Source: Bacillota bacterium (GTDB taxonomy: Bacteria > Bacillota > Clostridia > Lachnospirales > Lachnospiraceae). Taken from it: 64,000 bases of DNA. Position numbers and translations under genes: made by a program. This document shows, piece by piece, positions 43,347 through 52,712 of the stretch. The stretch is taken from NCBI GenBank assembly GCA_023437715.1, contig JAEZFK010000019.1, forward strand, positions 18,415 through 82,414, read 5' to 3'. The notes beneath the pieces were generated by a model. It was not told the DNA's origin and did not search any database. It worked only from the letters and a program-made list of their open reading frames with translations. How positions within the stretch are numbered: position 1 is the first letter of the stretch; each line of letters begins with the position of its first letter.

Positions 43347-44348
43347 TCAATGAATGACCAGTGTGGGCATTAAACATATTTCCTTTTGTTTTATCTCTTT
43401 TTTCTTGTCCTGTCTGGCCGCTTCTTTCATAATGTTCCAGGCCTTTATTCCAAGTTCTTCCACGTCCTGGTTCACACTTGATACTTTTATTCCAAATAAA
43501 TAGTCAGACAGCAGATTATCATAGCTTACTATGGAATAATCTTCGGGCACACGGATACCCTGCTCTGAAAAGTATCTTAAAATGCCCAGGGTCATCATGT
43601 CATTGCACACAAATATGGCGGTGCAGTCCGTATCAAGGACTTGCTTTGCGGCTTCATATCCGCCTTCTATCCGGTAATTTGCAGGAATGATATACTCTTT
43701 CGGCACCTTGATTCCATATTCCGTCATTGCATTCCGGTATCCGTTTATACGGGAAAGAGAGTTGTGGGAAATAAAAGTATTGCAGATACAGGCAATCTTT
43801 CTGTGACCCTTTTCCAGAAGATACTTGGTTGCAATATAGGAACCTTCTACATTATCAAAATATATTTTATTACATGAAAATGAGTCAAATATGCGGTCAA
43901 CCATTACAAATGGAAGGTTAAGCTGTAATAATTTCTGCTCGATGATATTCTGATGAAGATAGGATTCATTGGAAATTACTACAAATATTCCGTCGATTCC
44001 TTTTGTCGCCAGAAGGTCAATTAAAATCATGTCTCCTTCAAATGTATCGTTGGAGTTGACGATAATCAATGAGTATCCTTCCGCTCTGAGCTGCAGCTCT
44101 AAAGTTTTTGACAATTTAGAAAAAAAGGGGTTTTCTATATCAGGGATCAGAAGCCCGAATGTATTGTTTTTTCTGGTTACAAGACTGCGTGCAGCCGCGT
44201 TTGGGATATATTGGTTATCATCAGCAATCTGCAGGATAAGATTTTTCTTTTTTTCAGAAATCCTATTTGGCCTGTTGTTTAAAACCAGGGATACGCTGCT
44301 TGGAGAAACTCCCGCTAATCTGGCTATTTCTTTTATTGTTATGGACAT
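43347..44348 (-). CDS. rbsR: LacI-family repressor of the ribose operon
   Basis: 333 residues from the ATG at 44348, set by AGAGG upstream. The helix-turn-helix and hinge (MSITIKEIARLAGVSPSSVS, then RPNRISEKKK) are typical LacI, followed by a periplasmic-binding-protein-like ligand domain (FGLLIPDIENPFFSKL). It diverges from the rbsK-rbsD-rbsA-rbsC-rbsB operon, and two related 16-bp palindromes of LacI-family type lie between them. One is next to its own start and one is just after the rbs promoter, so it very probably represses both. The ribose effector is inferred from the neighbour. Confidence 0.88.
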   Translation of the reverse strand: MSITIKEIARLAGVSPSSVSLVLNNRPNRISEKKKNLILQIADDNQYIPNAAARSLVTRKNNTFGLLIPDIENPFFSKLSKTLELQLRAEGYSLIIVNSNDTFEGDMILIDLLATKGIDGIFVVISNESYLHQNIIEQKLLQLNLPFVMVDRIFDSFSCNKIYFDNVEGSYIATKYLLEKGHRKIACICNTFISHNSLSRINGYRNAMTEYGIKVPKEYIIPANYRIEGGYEAAKQVLDTDCTAIFVCNDMMTLGILRYFSEQGIRVPEDYSIVSYDNLLSDYLFGIKVSSVNQDVEELGIKAWNIMKEAARQDKKKEIKQKEICLMPTLVIH

Positions 44349-44418
44349 AGTATTTGACCTCTGATGTATTGATATGAACAATAATACCGTATTTTGCATA
44401 AAAAAGCAACTCATATAT

Positions 44419-44434
44419 GATAAAACGATTTATC
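44419..44434. promoter_or_regulatory. LacI-type operator O1
   Basis: GATAAAACGATTTATC, a near-perfect palindrome with central CG, 71 bases before the repressor start and upstream of the rbs -35. Confidence 0.75.
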
Positions 44435-44450
44435 TTTTTTGCTTTTTGTC

Positions 44451-44479
44451 TTGACATGAGTAAAAAACAGTGATAATAT
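44451..44479 (+). promoter_or_regulatory. Promoter of the ribose operon
   Basis: TTGACA (44451-44456), 17-base spacer, TAATAT (44474-44479). Confidence 0.85.
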
Positions 44480-44493
44480 GGATTTACAAGATA

Positions 44494-44509
44494 GATAAAA
44501 CGTTTTATC
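44494..44509. promoter_or_regulatory. LacI-type operator O2
   Basis: GATAAAACGTTTTATC, a perfect 16-bp palindrome starting about +8 of the rbs transcript. Centre-to-centre distance from O1 is 75 bases, near seven helical turns. Confidence 0.85.
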
Positions 44510-44572
44510 AACAATAAATCTGTATTATAAACGAAACGAGACAATTTGTGGCTTCGGAAAGGTGTGGCAGAA

Positions 44573-45511
44573 ATGAGAATCGGAGTTGTAGGCAGCATCA
44601 ATATGGATATGACTGTTACAGCACAGCGGATTCCGGGAAAGGGCGAAACGATTACAGGCGATGCCATTTCCTATATTCCAGGAGGAAAAGGTGCAAATCA
44701 GGCAGTTGCGGCTGCGAGATTAGGTGCGGATGTAACGATGTTTGGCTGTGTGGGAAACGATGACAATGGACGGGTTCTGATTGAAAACCTGAAAAATGAA
44801 GGTATTCATACAGAATATATAAATGTACGTGAAAATCAGGTGACAGGGCTGGCTGTGATAACGGTAGCGGAAAGCGATAACTGTATTATAGTTTTAGCGG
44901 GAGCAAATAATACTGTAGATATTGAATACATTGACACCATTAAAGAAAAGTTATTAAGGTGCGACATTGTATTATTGCAGCAGGAGATTTTACAGGAAAC
45001 CGTGGAATATGTTATCGGCTTATGTGCAAGTCATGGAGTGAAAGTCATATTAAACCCGGCACCGGCCAGAGAGCTAAAAAGAGAACTGATAGAATTATTG
45101 GATTATATTACCCCCAATGAACATGAAGCCAGGATCATATTTGGAGAGATGGCTGATACGGAGTCTTTATTAAAACAATATCCGGAAAAACTCATTATTA
45201 CCCAGGGGGAAAAAGGTGTCATTTACATTAATCATGAAAAAGAAGCAGTGGCTTTGCCTGCAAGAAAATCCAATGTAGTTGATACTACGGGAGCTGGGGA
45301 TACATTTAACGGCGCATTTGCCGTAGCACTTGGATTATACGATACCATGGAAAAGGCGCTGGCATTTGCAGTCATGGCTTCCGGTTTGTCGGTGGAGAAG
45401 TTTGGTGCTCAAGGCGGTATGCCGGGGCTTAAGGATGTGACCGGAGAGCTGGAAAGCCGTTTTGACGGTTGTAATGCAGGTGACAGCTGCCGGATCGGAG
45501 GAAAACCATGA
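44573..45511 (+). CDS. rbsK: Ribokinase
   Basis: 312 residues from the ATG at 44573; AAAGGTG lies upstream. PfkB family: GSINMDMTVTAQRIPGKGET and YIPGGKGANQAVAAARLG at the start, and VDTTGAGDTFNGAFAVAL with the catalytic aspartate near the end. It phosphorylates D-ribose to ribose 5-phosphate. First gene of the ribose operon; its stop overlaps the rbsD start (ATGA). Confidence 0.95.
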   Translation: MRIGVVGSINMDMTVTAQRIPGKGETITGDAISYIPGGKGANQAVAAARLGADVTMFGCVGNDDNGRVLIENLKNEGIHTEYINVRENQVTGLAVITVAESDNCIIVLAGANNTVDIEYIDTIKEKLLRCDIVLLQQEILQETVEYVIGLCASHGVKVILNPAPARELKRELIELLDYITPNEHEARIIFGEMADTESLLKQYPEKLIITQGEKGVIYINHEKEAVALPARKSNVVDTTGAGDTFNGAFAVALGLYDTMEKALAFAVMASGLSVEKFGAQGGMPGLKDVTGELESRFDGCNAGDSCRIGGKP

Positions 45512-45927
45512 AGAGAAATGGAATTTTAAACAGCAGCATTTCAACCGTGCTTTCTTCCATGGGCCATACGGATTCGATTTGCATCGGAGATTGCGGGCTG
45601 CCCATACCAGATGAGACACAACGAATTGATTTAGCTTTGCGTTTTAATATCCCCTCCTTCCTGGAAACTTTAGATGCGGTTACTGATGATATGGCAGTAG
45701 AATCATACATTTTGGCGGAGGAAATAAAAGACCAGAATCCGGAAATGATGGAAAACATACGAACCATGATGAATAAAAAGTTTCCGGATGCAGTGGAATG
45801 GTTTACATCCCATGAAAACCTGAAAGAACAGACAAAAACCTGCAAGGCAGTCATAAGGACCGGTGAAATAACTGCGTTTTCAAATATCATATTGGTTTCA
45901 GCCTGCATTTTTGCAACCCAGGGGTAA
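45508..45927 (+). CDS. rbsD: D-ribose pyranase
   Basis: 139 residues, full length for RbsD. MKRNGILNSSISTVLSSMGHTDSI and IGDCGLPIP hold the conserved His and Asp of the active site. It interconverts the pyran and furan forms of ribose so that RbsK can use it. Start overlaps rbsK by four bases, so translation is coupled. Confidence 0.95.
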   Translation: MKRNGILNSSISTVLSSMGHTDSICIGDCGLPIPDETQRIDLALRFNIPSFLETLDAVTDDMAVESYILAEEIKDQNPEMMENIRTMMNKKFPDAVEWFTSHENLKEQTKTCKAVIRTGEITAFSNIILVSACIFATQG

Positions 45928-45944
45928 GGGGAGGGAGAAGAGCT

Positions 45945-47432
45945 ATGCAAATTCAAATGAAAGGAATCTGTAAATCCTTCAGTGATCATGCAGTACTGAC
46001 TGATGCCGGTTTCAGCCTGGAAAGCGGAGAGGTCCACGCACTGATGGGAGAAAACGGGGCTGGAAAATCCACTCTCATGAAGATACTGACAGGTATCTAT
46101 GAGAAAGATTCCGGAACGGTTTTAATCGATGGAGAAGAAGTTGTATACAAAACTCCGAAAGAAGCGGAAAAAGCAGGAATTATCTTGATCCATCAGGAAC
46201 TGAATGTACTTTTTGACCTGACAGTAGAAGAAAATCTCTTCCTTGGGAAGGAAATCACGACTCGCGGAGGAATCTGCAATAAAAAAGAAATGCAGAAACA
46301 GGCAGAAGCTATTCTGGATAAATTAGGGGTTAAAATACCTGTGAATAAAGGGATGGCAGAGCTGGCTGTAGGGCAGCAGCAGATGATAGAAATCTGCAGG
46401 GCACTTATGTGCGAGGCAAAAGTGATCATTATGGATGAGCCTACGGCGGCACTTACGGCCAGTGAAACGGAAATTCTTTTTAAAGTAATAAAAAAATTGC
46501 AGAAAGACGGAGTTTCCATCATTTATATTTCCCATCGCATGGAGGAAATATTTGAACTGTGTGACAGGATTACGGTCTTAAGAGACGGGCAGTATGTTGG
46601 AACAAAAGAAACAAAAGATACTAATGAAAAAGATATTGTAAAAATGATGATTGGACGTGAGATTGGGGAACGGTATCCGGAAAGAAAAAGTTCTGTTGGA
46701 AAAGAAATATTAAAGGTATCGGGTCTTACAAAACAAGGAATATATGAAAATGTCAGTTTTTCAGTAAAAGAAGGCGAAGTGCTGGGTGTGTCCGGCCTTA
46801 TGGGAGCAGGGCGGACGGAAATCATGAGGTCCATATTTGGAAATATGAAGCATGATGGAGGCGACATCTTTATTGACGGCGCAAAATGTACCATAGACAG
46901 TCCGGCTGCAGCCATAAAATATGGAATCGGCTTTATTACGGAAGACAGAAAAACCGAAGGGCTTATGCTGGAAGACAGCATAAAAAACAACATTTCCCTG
47001 ACAAATCTGGCCTCTATATCCGACCGGTACCATGTAATCAATAATAGAAAAGAAAAAGGTTTTGCCGCAAATGCAATCAAAGAATTGAAAATACGCTGCT
47101 TCCATCAGACTCAGGAATGCGGAAAGTTAAGCGGTGGAAACCAGCAGAAGGTAGTGTTTGCCAAATGGGTATATACAAATCCCAGAATATTGATCCTTGA
47201 TGAACCAACGAGGGGGGTTGATGTAGGCGCAAAGAAAGAGATCTATAACATTATTAATGATCTGGCAGCAAAGGGAGTCGCAATCATTATGGTTTCTTCT
47301 GAACTTCCGGAAATTCTTGGAATGAGTGACCGGATTATGATAATCAGGGAAGGCAGGGTCCGCGGTATCCTTAATAAGGAAGAAGCGAATCAGGAAAAAA
47401 TCATGACTCTTGCAACGGGAGGAACACTGTGA
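45945..47432 (+). CDS. rbsA: Ribose ABC transporter ATP-binding protein, double domain
   Basis: 495 residues with two fused ATPase domains. The first has GENGAGKSTLMKIL, LAVGQQQMIEICRAL and VIIMDEPTAALT; the second has the degenerate GLMGAGRTEIMRSIFG, LSGGNQQKVVFAKW and LILDEPTRGVD, as is normal for sugar importers of the RbsA/MglA group. It powers ribose uptake with RbsC and RbsB. Third gene of the operon, 17 bases after rbsD. Confidence 0.95.
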   Translation: MQIQMKGICKSFSDHAVLTDAGFSLESGEVHALMGENGAGKSTLMKILTGIYEKDSGTVLIDGEEVVYKTPKEAEKAGIILIHQELNVLFDLTVEENLFLGKEITTRGGICNKKEMQKQAEAILDKLGVKIPVNKGMAELAVGQQQMIEICRALMCEAKVIIMDEPTAALTASETEILFKVIKKLQKDGVSIIYISHRMEEIFELCDRITVLRDGQYVGTKETKDTNEKDIVKMMIGREIGERYPERKSSVGKEILKVSGLTKQGIYENVSFSVKEGEVLGVSGLMGAGRTEIMRSIFGNMKHDGGDIFIDGAKCTIDSPAAAIKYGIGFITEDRKTEGLMLEDSIKNNISLTNLASISDRYHVINNRKEKGFAANAIKELKIRCFHQTQECGKLSGGNQQKVVFAKWVYTNPRILILDEPTRGVDVGAKKEIYNIINDLAAKGVAIIMVSSELPEILGMSDRIMIIREGRVRGILNKEEANQEKIMTLATGGTL

Positions 47433-48373
47433 TGAAAGAAAAGAAACAGAAATGGTTCAATTATATGGGAGATTATGGTGCACTGATTTCTCTGGTTCTT
47501 ATTGTGGCGCTGATCAGTATCATAAGTCCGGAATTTCGCACGTCCGGCAATTTTCTCTCACTTTTGAGACAGTCTTCCATAAATGGTTTTATCGCTTTTG
47601 GTATGACCTTTGTCATACTTACAGGTGCCATAGATTTATCAGTCGGTTCAGTTCTGGCGTTATCTACCGCACTTTGTGCGGGAATGATAACTTCAGGAGT
47701 GCCGGCAGGAGTGGCCATGCTGGCTTCCCTGCTGATCGGAGCATTTCTTGGACTTATAAGCGGTGTGCTGGTGACCAGAGGAAGATTACAGCCGTTTATA
47801 GCTACGCTGATAACAATGACCACCTACCGGGGGCTGACAATGATTTACACCAATGGAAAGCCCATATCCAGGCTGGGTGAGAGCATGCTTTTAAAGTCAA
47901 TTGGAAAAGGCGATGTTTTTGGAATTCCGGTACCGGTTATACTATTGATACTTATATTCTCGCTTTTCTGGTTTCTGCTTACAAAAACCACCTTTGGACG
48001 CCATATCTATGCAACCGGAAGCAACTGGAAAGCAGCCGAACTGGCTGGTGTCAGTATACGTAAAACAAAGATTATGGTTTATGTTATCTCCGGCGTAATG
48101 GCCGCATTGTCAGGTCTTATTCTTTTATCCAGGCTTAATTCCGCTCAGCCTACGCTGGGGTCCGGTTATGAGCTGGATGCCATTGCTGCCGTCGCTCTCG
48201 GCGGAACCAGTATGAGCGGTGGACGGGGTAAGATATATGGAACATTTATCGGAGTGCTCATAATAGCAGTGTTAAACAACAGCCTTAACATACTTGGCGT
48301 ATCTTCGTATTACCAGGATGTGATTAAGGGATTGGTGATTCTGACAGCCGTTCTGTCAGACAGAAAACGGTAA
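47432..48373 (+). CDS. rbsC: Ribose ABC transporter permease
   Basis: 313 residues with about eight to ten membrane segments. GMTFVILTGAIDLSVGSVLALS and AVALGGTSMSGGRGKIYGT are family signatures of the RbsC/XylH/MglC permeases. The ATG shares its A with the rbsA stop; GGGAGG is nine bases upstream. A GTG three bases earlier is a possible alternative. Confidence 0.95.
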   Translation: MKEKKQKWFNYMGDYGALISLVLIVALISIISPEFRTSGNFLSLLRQSSINGFIAFGMTFVILTGAIDLSVGSVLALSTALCAGMITSGVPAGVAMLASLLIGAFLGLISGVLVTRGRLQPFIATLITMTTYRGLTMIYTNGKPISRLGESMLLKSIGKGDVFGIPVPVILLILIFSLFWFLLTKTTFGRHIYATGSNWKAAELAGVSIRKTKIMVYVISGVMAALSGLILLSRLNSAQPTLGSGYELDAIAAVALGGTSMSGGRGKIYGTFIGVLIIAVLNNSLNILGVSSYYQDVIKGLVILTAVLSDRKR

Positions 48374-48394
48374 TAATAAAAGGAGGAAATATAA

Positions 48395-49321
48395 ATGAAA
48401 AAAATTAAAAAAGTGGCATCATTGGTAATGGTAATGGCTTTAGGAGCAAGTGCGTTAGTTGGATGCAGCGCAGGAGGCGGTGATAAGAAGGAGGGAGCCA
48501 GTCAGGCAGGCAGTGGCCAGACGGTCGGATTTTCTGTTTCAACGCTTAATAACCCATTTTTTGTAACCTTATCAGAAGGAGCAAAAAATGCTGCCAAAGA
48601 GAAAGGGATTGAACTTACAGTGGTAGATGCAGGAGATGACAGCGCAAAGCAGGCCAGCGATATTGAAGATTTAATATCAAAAAATATCAAAGTTCTGATT
48701 GTCAATCCGGTGGATTCTGATGCGGTAGCCTCTGCTGTAGAATCAGCCACGAAAAAGGGAATTAAAGTCATAGCGGTTGACCGCGCGGTAAATGGAGCCG
48801 ATGTAGAGTGTCAGATTGCCTCTGATAATGTGGCCGGTGCAAAAATGGCGGCAGAATATTTAAAAGAGCTGGTTGGCAGCGGAGCAAAGGTTGCTGAACT
48901 GGAAGGCGTTCCGGGAGCATCTGCTACTATTGACCGGGGACAGGGGTTCCACGAAGTGGCAGACAAGGATTTAAACGTGGTTTCCAGCCAGACAGCCAAT
49001 TTTAACAGAGCAGAAGGCTTATCTGTTATGGAAAATATCCTTCAGGCGGATGGTGATATAAAAGGAGTGTTTGCACACAATGATGAGATGGCATTAGGCG
49101 CTGTTGAAGCAATTGCATCAGCCGGAAAAGATATCAAGGTAGTTGGCTTTGACGCTACGGATGATGCCAAAAAAGCGGTGGAAGACGGTACAATGGCAGC
49201 GACAGTCGCACAGCAGCCGGAGCTGATGGGAAAGACAGCTGTTGAAACTGCTGTAACAATCATGGAAGGAAAAAGTGTTGAGAAGTCCATACCGGTAGAA
49301 GTTACGCTGATCAAGAAGTAA
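48395..49321 (+). CDS. rbsB: Ribose-binding lipoprotein
   Basis: 308 residues. The signal ends in ALVGC, a lipobox, so the mature protein is membrane-anchored outside the cell. The two-lobed sugar-binding domain has VGFSVSTLNNPFFVTLSEGA, VNPVDSDAVASAV and FAHNDEMALGAVEAI. It captures ribose for RbsAC. Last gene of the operon, with AAAGGAGG upstream and a strong terminator. Confidence 0.95.
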   Translation: MKKIKKVASLVMVMALGASALVGCSAGGGDKKEGASQAGSGQTVGFSVSTLNNPFFVTLSEGAKNAAKEKGIELTVVDAGDDSAKQASDIEDLISKNIKVLIVNPVDSDAVASAVESATKKGIKVIAVDRAVNGADVECQIASDNVAGAKMAAEYLKELVGSGAKVAELEGVPGASATIDRGQGFHEVADKDLNVVSSQTANFNRAEGLSVMENILQADGDIKGVFAHNDEMALGAVEAIASAGKDIKVVGFDATDDAKKAVEDGTMAATVAQQPELMGKTAVETAVTIMEGKSVEKSIPVEVTLIKK

Positions 49322-49327
49322 CAACTT

Positions 49328-49373
49328 AAATCCAGTCATATTATCTGAATAAGATATCTGACTGGATTTTTTT
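49328..49373 (+). terminator. Terminator of the ribose operon
   Basis: AAATCCAGTCA-ATTATCT and AGATATCTGACTGGATT form a long stem, then TTTTTT. Confidence 0.92.
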
Positions 49374-49405
49374 ATCGTATAAGAAAGTTCATCCTATACG
49401 ATAAA
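49371..49405. repeat. Dispersed element with 11-bp inverted ends
   Basis: TTTATCGTATA (49371-49381) and TATACGATAAA (49395-49405) are exact inverted copies around AGAAAGTTCATCC. A partial copy, TTTATCGTATAGGAAAG, is at 661-677. Both follow directly on a terminator T run. Confidence 0.55.
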
Positions 49406-49613
49406 AATCCTCCGGTGGATCGCACTGCGGCGGAAAGATTGGACGTCATAGAAACAGCGCCAATCTCCTGGAAGCCCTGCAATGCTTTCTGGCCGGTGAA
49501 GACGGGGAAGCGGAGTAAAAATACAGGTGGAAAATGGTGGAAAGTGTGGTACAATGGCAAAGGCGGCAATAGGAAGTTTTCGCTGAAAAATTTCACCACA
49601 GGAGAGGGTACCA
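49406..49613 (+). other. Interval upstream of the orphan EIIC gene
   Basis: No gene that I can support. One frame around 49435-49519 ends LLEALQCFLAGEDGEAE before a stop and may be the remnant of a lost gene, but it has no start codon. No good promoter is seen. Confidence 0.3.
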
Positions 49614-50705
49614 ATGAAAGAAAATAAATCTATGATTAATGTTGTGATTGACGGAATTTCCGGGGTTTTTCTGCCAATTATAAACCTGTTAAGCGCTGCG
49701 GGAATATTAAAGGGTATATTGGCAATTCTGACCGCGGCAAATATTCTGTCAGGAACGAGTGAAACCTATATGGTGCTTCATGCCATGGCGGACAGCCTGT
49801 TTTATTTTCTTCCCATGGTACTTGCATTTACCGCAGCAAAGAAATTCGGCTGTGATCCCTTTGCCGCAGTGATTATTGCCGGGGTGATGCTATACCCCTC
49901 CCTGACAAAAGTATTTGAAGCGGGCACGAACATTTCCTTTGCCGGAATACCCATGAAAGCTGTTATATATCATTCCAGCGTGATTCCGATTATTCTTGCG
50001 GTGGGCCTGCTTGTATATGTGGAGCGGCTGGCATACCGCATACTGCCGGATCTGATAAAGGGCTTTTTTGCTCCTTTAATCTGTATTGTGGTAGTTGGAC
50101 TGGTTACGCTGTTTGTATTCGGTCCAATAGGAAATATAATCGGAGACGGGCTGGCGGCAGCCTATGAATTCATATACAGGATCAGCCCCATGATTGCCGG
50201 CGGGATTTTGGGGGCGATCATCCAGCCAATGGTTATTTTCGGCTTTCACTGGAGCTTTGTCCTGGTTGCAATGAACAACATTTCTGTGAAAGGCTCCGAT
50301 ACCATACTGGCCTTAATAGGCCCGGCAGTATTTGCCCAGGCAGGTGCGGCTCTTGCGGTGTGCTTGAAAAGCAAGGATAAAAGCTTTCAATCCCTTTGCC
50401 TTTCCGCCGTGTTATCCGCATGCTTTGGAGTTACGGAGCCCGCCATGTTCGGCGTGAATCTGCCCTTAAAAAAGCCCATGATCGCAGTCTGTATCGGCGG
50501 CGGGGCAGGCGGTGCCATAGCGGGATTATCAGGAGCCCAGGCCATGACGTTTGCATTTCCCAGTTTGATCACATTGCCGGTTTTTTTTGGAACGGGATTT
50601 GGTTTATATGTGATAAGCTGTTTTGTTGGATTCTTAACGTCTTTTTTGCTGTCTATAACTTTAAAGTACGATGTTGTCATGAAAGGGTCAGCGGAAAAGG
50701 CGTGA
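49614..50705 (+). CDS. PTS EIIC, glucose/beta-glucoside superfamily, without EIIB or EIIA
   Basis: 363 residues, almost all membrane. VFLPIINLLSAAGILKGIL at the start and the sugar-site region FGVTEPAMFGVNLPLKKPM match the EIIC domain of BglF-type permeases. Those are normally fused to EIIB and EIIA; here the protein ends with the EIIC domain and no EIIA/EIIB gene lies beside it. It may borrow phosphorylation partners from elsewhere or be non-PTS. AGGAGAGG stands about eight bases before the ATG. Confidence 0.82.
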   Translation: MKENKSMINVVIDGISGVFLPIINLLSAAGILKGILAILTAANILSGTSETYMVLHAMADSLFYFLPMVLAFTAAKKFGCDPFAAVIIAGVMLYPSLTKVFEAGTNISFAGIPMKAVIYHSSVIPIILAVGLLVYVERLAYRILPDLIKGFFAPLICIVVVGLVTLFVFGPIGNIIGDGLAAAYEFIYRISPMIAGGILGAIIQPMVIFGFHWSFVLVAMNNISVKGSDTILALIGPAVFAQAGAALAVCLKSKDKSFQSLCLSAVLSACFGVTEPAMFGVNLPLKKPMIAVCIGGGAGGAIAGLSGAQAMTFAFPSLITLPVFFGTGFGLYVISCFVGFLTSFLLSITLKYDVVMKGSAEKA

Positions 50706-50912
50706 GGAAATCCGGCAGGATAAATGGAAGTTAATTCGGCATATTTAAATTCAATGTATTCAGCAGTCCGTTTTACGGTCTGCATATGGAAGGATAGCAT
50801 CTGCATCTGCTGAAAGTGAGAATGTAGTTTATTTCAGTGAATATTTGAAATAATAGATATTAACGTAAACCGGATATTACAGCGGCATTCAATAAACAGA
50901 AAGGCAGATGTT
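50706..50912 (+). other. Short gene-free interval
   Basis: 207 AT-rich bases between the EIIC and HD-domain genes. No clear terminator or promoter is seen. AAAGGCAG precedes the next ATG. Confidence 0.35.
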
Positions 50913-51536
50913 ATGGCAGAGAAAAATAATAATATGGGAGAACTGTTCCGGCAGATGGAATATCATTTGCTTCATGACGAACATCCGTCGGGATATCTGG
51001 AACAAATCAGCAGGGAACCTTGGTTTATGGATTACCCGTTTTCCATGCTTGGTAAGATGAAAGAAACCCCGCAGTCAAAAAAGTATCATCCGGAAGGAAG
51101 CGTATGGAATCATACGATGATGGTAGTGGATCAGGCGGCGGAACAGAAAGTGAAGAGCAAAGATGCCCGGACCTTGATGTGGGCGGCACTGCTTCATGAT
51201 ATCGGCAAACCGGCAGTGACGAAAGTCCGGAAAGAGAAAATTACCGCATATAATCATGATGCTGAGGGGGAACATCTCACGGAGGACTTTTTGCACTGCT
51301 TTTGCGAAGATGACAAGTGGATCGGGGCTGTTGCAAAACTGGTCCGGTATCATATGCACATTCTGTATGTGACAAATGGGCTGCCTTTTGGCGATATCCA
51401 TGGCATGAAACGGGAAACAGATATCGGTGAAGTTGCACTGCTTGGGCTTTGTGACCGGATCGGAAGGGGCGGAAGCGTTCCGGAAGATGAAACAAAAGCG
51501 GTCAGATTATTTTTAAAGAAAATGGGGAAAATGTGA
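50913..51536 (+). CDS. HD-domain phosphohydrolase
   Basis: 207 residues. VWNHTMMVVD, then AALLHDIGKPAVT gives the His...His-Asp metal set of the HD superfamily, and LVRYHMHILY plus LCDRIGRGG supply the remaining ligands. The pattern is close to the HD domain found at the end of some tRNA nucleotidyltransferases and in stand-alone nucleotidases. Substrate unknown. It lies alone between sugar genes. Confidence 0.85.
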   Translation: MAEKNNNMGELFRQMEYHLLHDEHPSGYLEQISREPWFMDYPFSMLGKMKETPQSKKYHPEGSVWNHTMMVVDQAAEQKVKSKDARTLMWAALLHDIGKPAVTKVRKEKITAYNHDAEGEHLTEDFLHCFCEDDKWIGAVAKLVRYHMHILYVTNGLPFGDIHGMKRETDIGEVALLGLCDRIGRGGSVPEDETKAVRLFLKKMGKM

Positions 51537-51623
51537 AATCTTGCTATATTTATTAAGTTTCTTATTGTAATTTATTATAATAAAGAGAGGTTATAGAAAT
51601 TAAGGAATTTAGAAAGACTTATT

Positions 51624-52568
51624 ATGAAAATAAATTATGGAATTATATCAACGGCTGCCATCGGAAAACGATTTATCGGTGCAGTGAACGCCAATGGAGG
51701 CTCGGTGACTGGGGCAGCGTCAAGGTCATTGGACAGAGCAAAGGCGTTCTGCCGGGAAAACAATATCGAAAAGGCTTATGGCTCTTATGAAGAACTTTAT
51801 CAGGACCCGCAGATTACGGCTGTGTATATCACCACAATAAACCGGGAGCATTTTCATGAAATGCAGCAAGCATTGAATTACGGAAAGCACGTGCTCTGTG
51901 AGAAACCGTTTACGCTGTCAAAACCACAGGCAGAAGAAATCTTTTATCTGGCAAAAGAAAAAGGGCTGTTTGTGATGGAGATGCAAAAGAGCCTTTTTCT
52001 TCCTGTCACCGATTTGATTAAAACATATATTGATTCAGGAATGTTAGGAAAACTCCATCAAGTGAATATGAGCGCTTCCTTTCAAAGCCCAAAGGCTTCA
52101 TGGATGCATGAAAAAGATCAGGGAGGAGTTGTTTATGGCAGCGCTTCCTATACCTTTGAATATCTTGATTATCTGCTGGAGCCTGCCGATATAATCGTGC
52201 AGGCACTGGGGACCAGGGGGAAAACAGGAGTCCAGGACTCTGTCAGTCTTAATATAAAAATGGATGATGTTCTGATCAGCAGCCGTATTTCCATGCGGGG
52301 GCCGGCAGAAAGTTTTGCGGTTTTTTATTTTGAAAAGGGGTTCATAAAAACCAATGAATACTGGAAGGCGGACCGCTGCGAAATACATGCCGGCCAGGGC
52401 GTTGAGCTGATTGAGAGAAGGGTTGATTTTGAAATGAAATATGAGGTGGCCCATGGGGAAGCATGTATCAGACAGGGCCTGACGGAGAGCCCGGTTATGA
52501 CGGCTGAAAGAACACTTCGCTGCTGCGGGCTTGTGGATCAGGTAGTGGAATCCTTAGAACGGCAGTAG
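51624..52568 (+). CDS. Gfo/Idh/MocA family oxidoreductase (second copy type)
   Basis: 314 residues. YGIISTAAIGKRFIGAV starts the Rossmann domain with Ala/Thr replacing the usual glycines of GxGxxG, and HVLCEKPFTLSKPQAE carries the catalytic lysine. Closest in pattern to the dehydrogenases with small sugar or inositol substrates. It shares little with the copy at 42142 beyond family motifs. A -10-like TATAAT is near 51578. Confidence 0.88.
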   Translation: MKINYGIISTAAIGKRFIGAVNANGGSVTGAASRSLDRAKAFCRENNIEKAYGSYEELYQDPQITAVYITTINREHFHEMQQALNYGKHVLCEKPFTLSKPQAEEIFYLAKEKGLFVMEMQKSLFLPVTDLIKTYIDSGMLGKLHQVNMSASFQSPKASWMHEKDQGGVVYGSASYTFEYLDYLLEPADIIVQALGTRGKTGVQDSVSLNIKMDDVLISSRISMRGPAESFAVFYFEKGFIKTNEYWKADRCEIHAGQGVELIERRVDFEMKYEVAHGEACIRQGLTESPVMTAERTLRCCGLVDQVVESLERQ

Positions 52569-52652
52569 GGGAGCTGGCAGCGGCTCCGTCTGCAATTCAG
52601 TTTGAGGTTTTATTATATTTTCTGTTGTTAATCCATAGTTTGATTATGTATA

Positions 52653-52703
52653 AAGGAGCTTGATCCTGAAGACCAGATCCGGTCAACAGGATAAAAGCTC
52701 CTT
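52653..52703. terminator. Bidirectional terminator
   Basis: AAGGAGCTT..ATCCTG pairs with CAGGAT..AAGCTCCTT between convergent genes. Confidence 0.75.
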
Positions 52704-52712
52704 CTGATAAAA

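Noticed and set aside
49415..49627. 70-residue open frame before the orphan EIIC
   Set aside because: Composition is unlike a protein, no ribosome site, and it overlaps the EIIC start.
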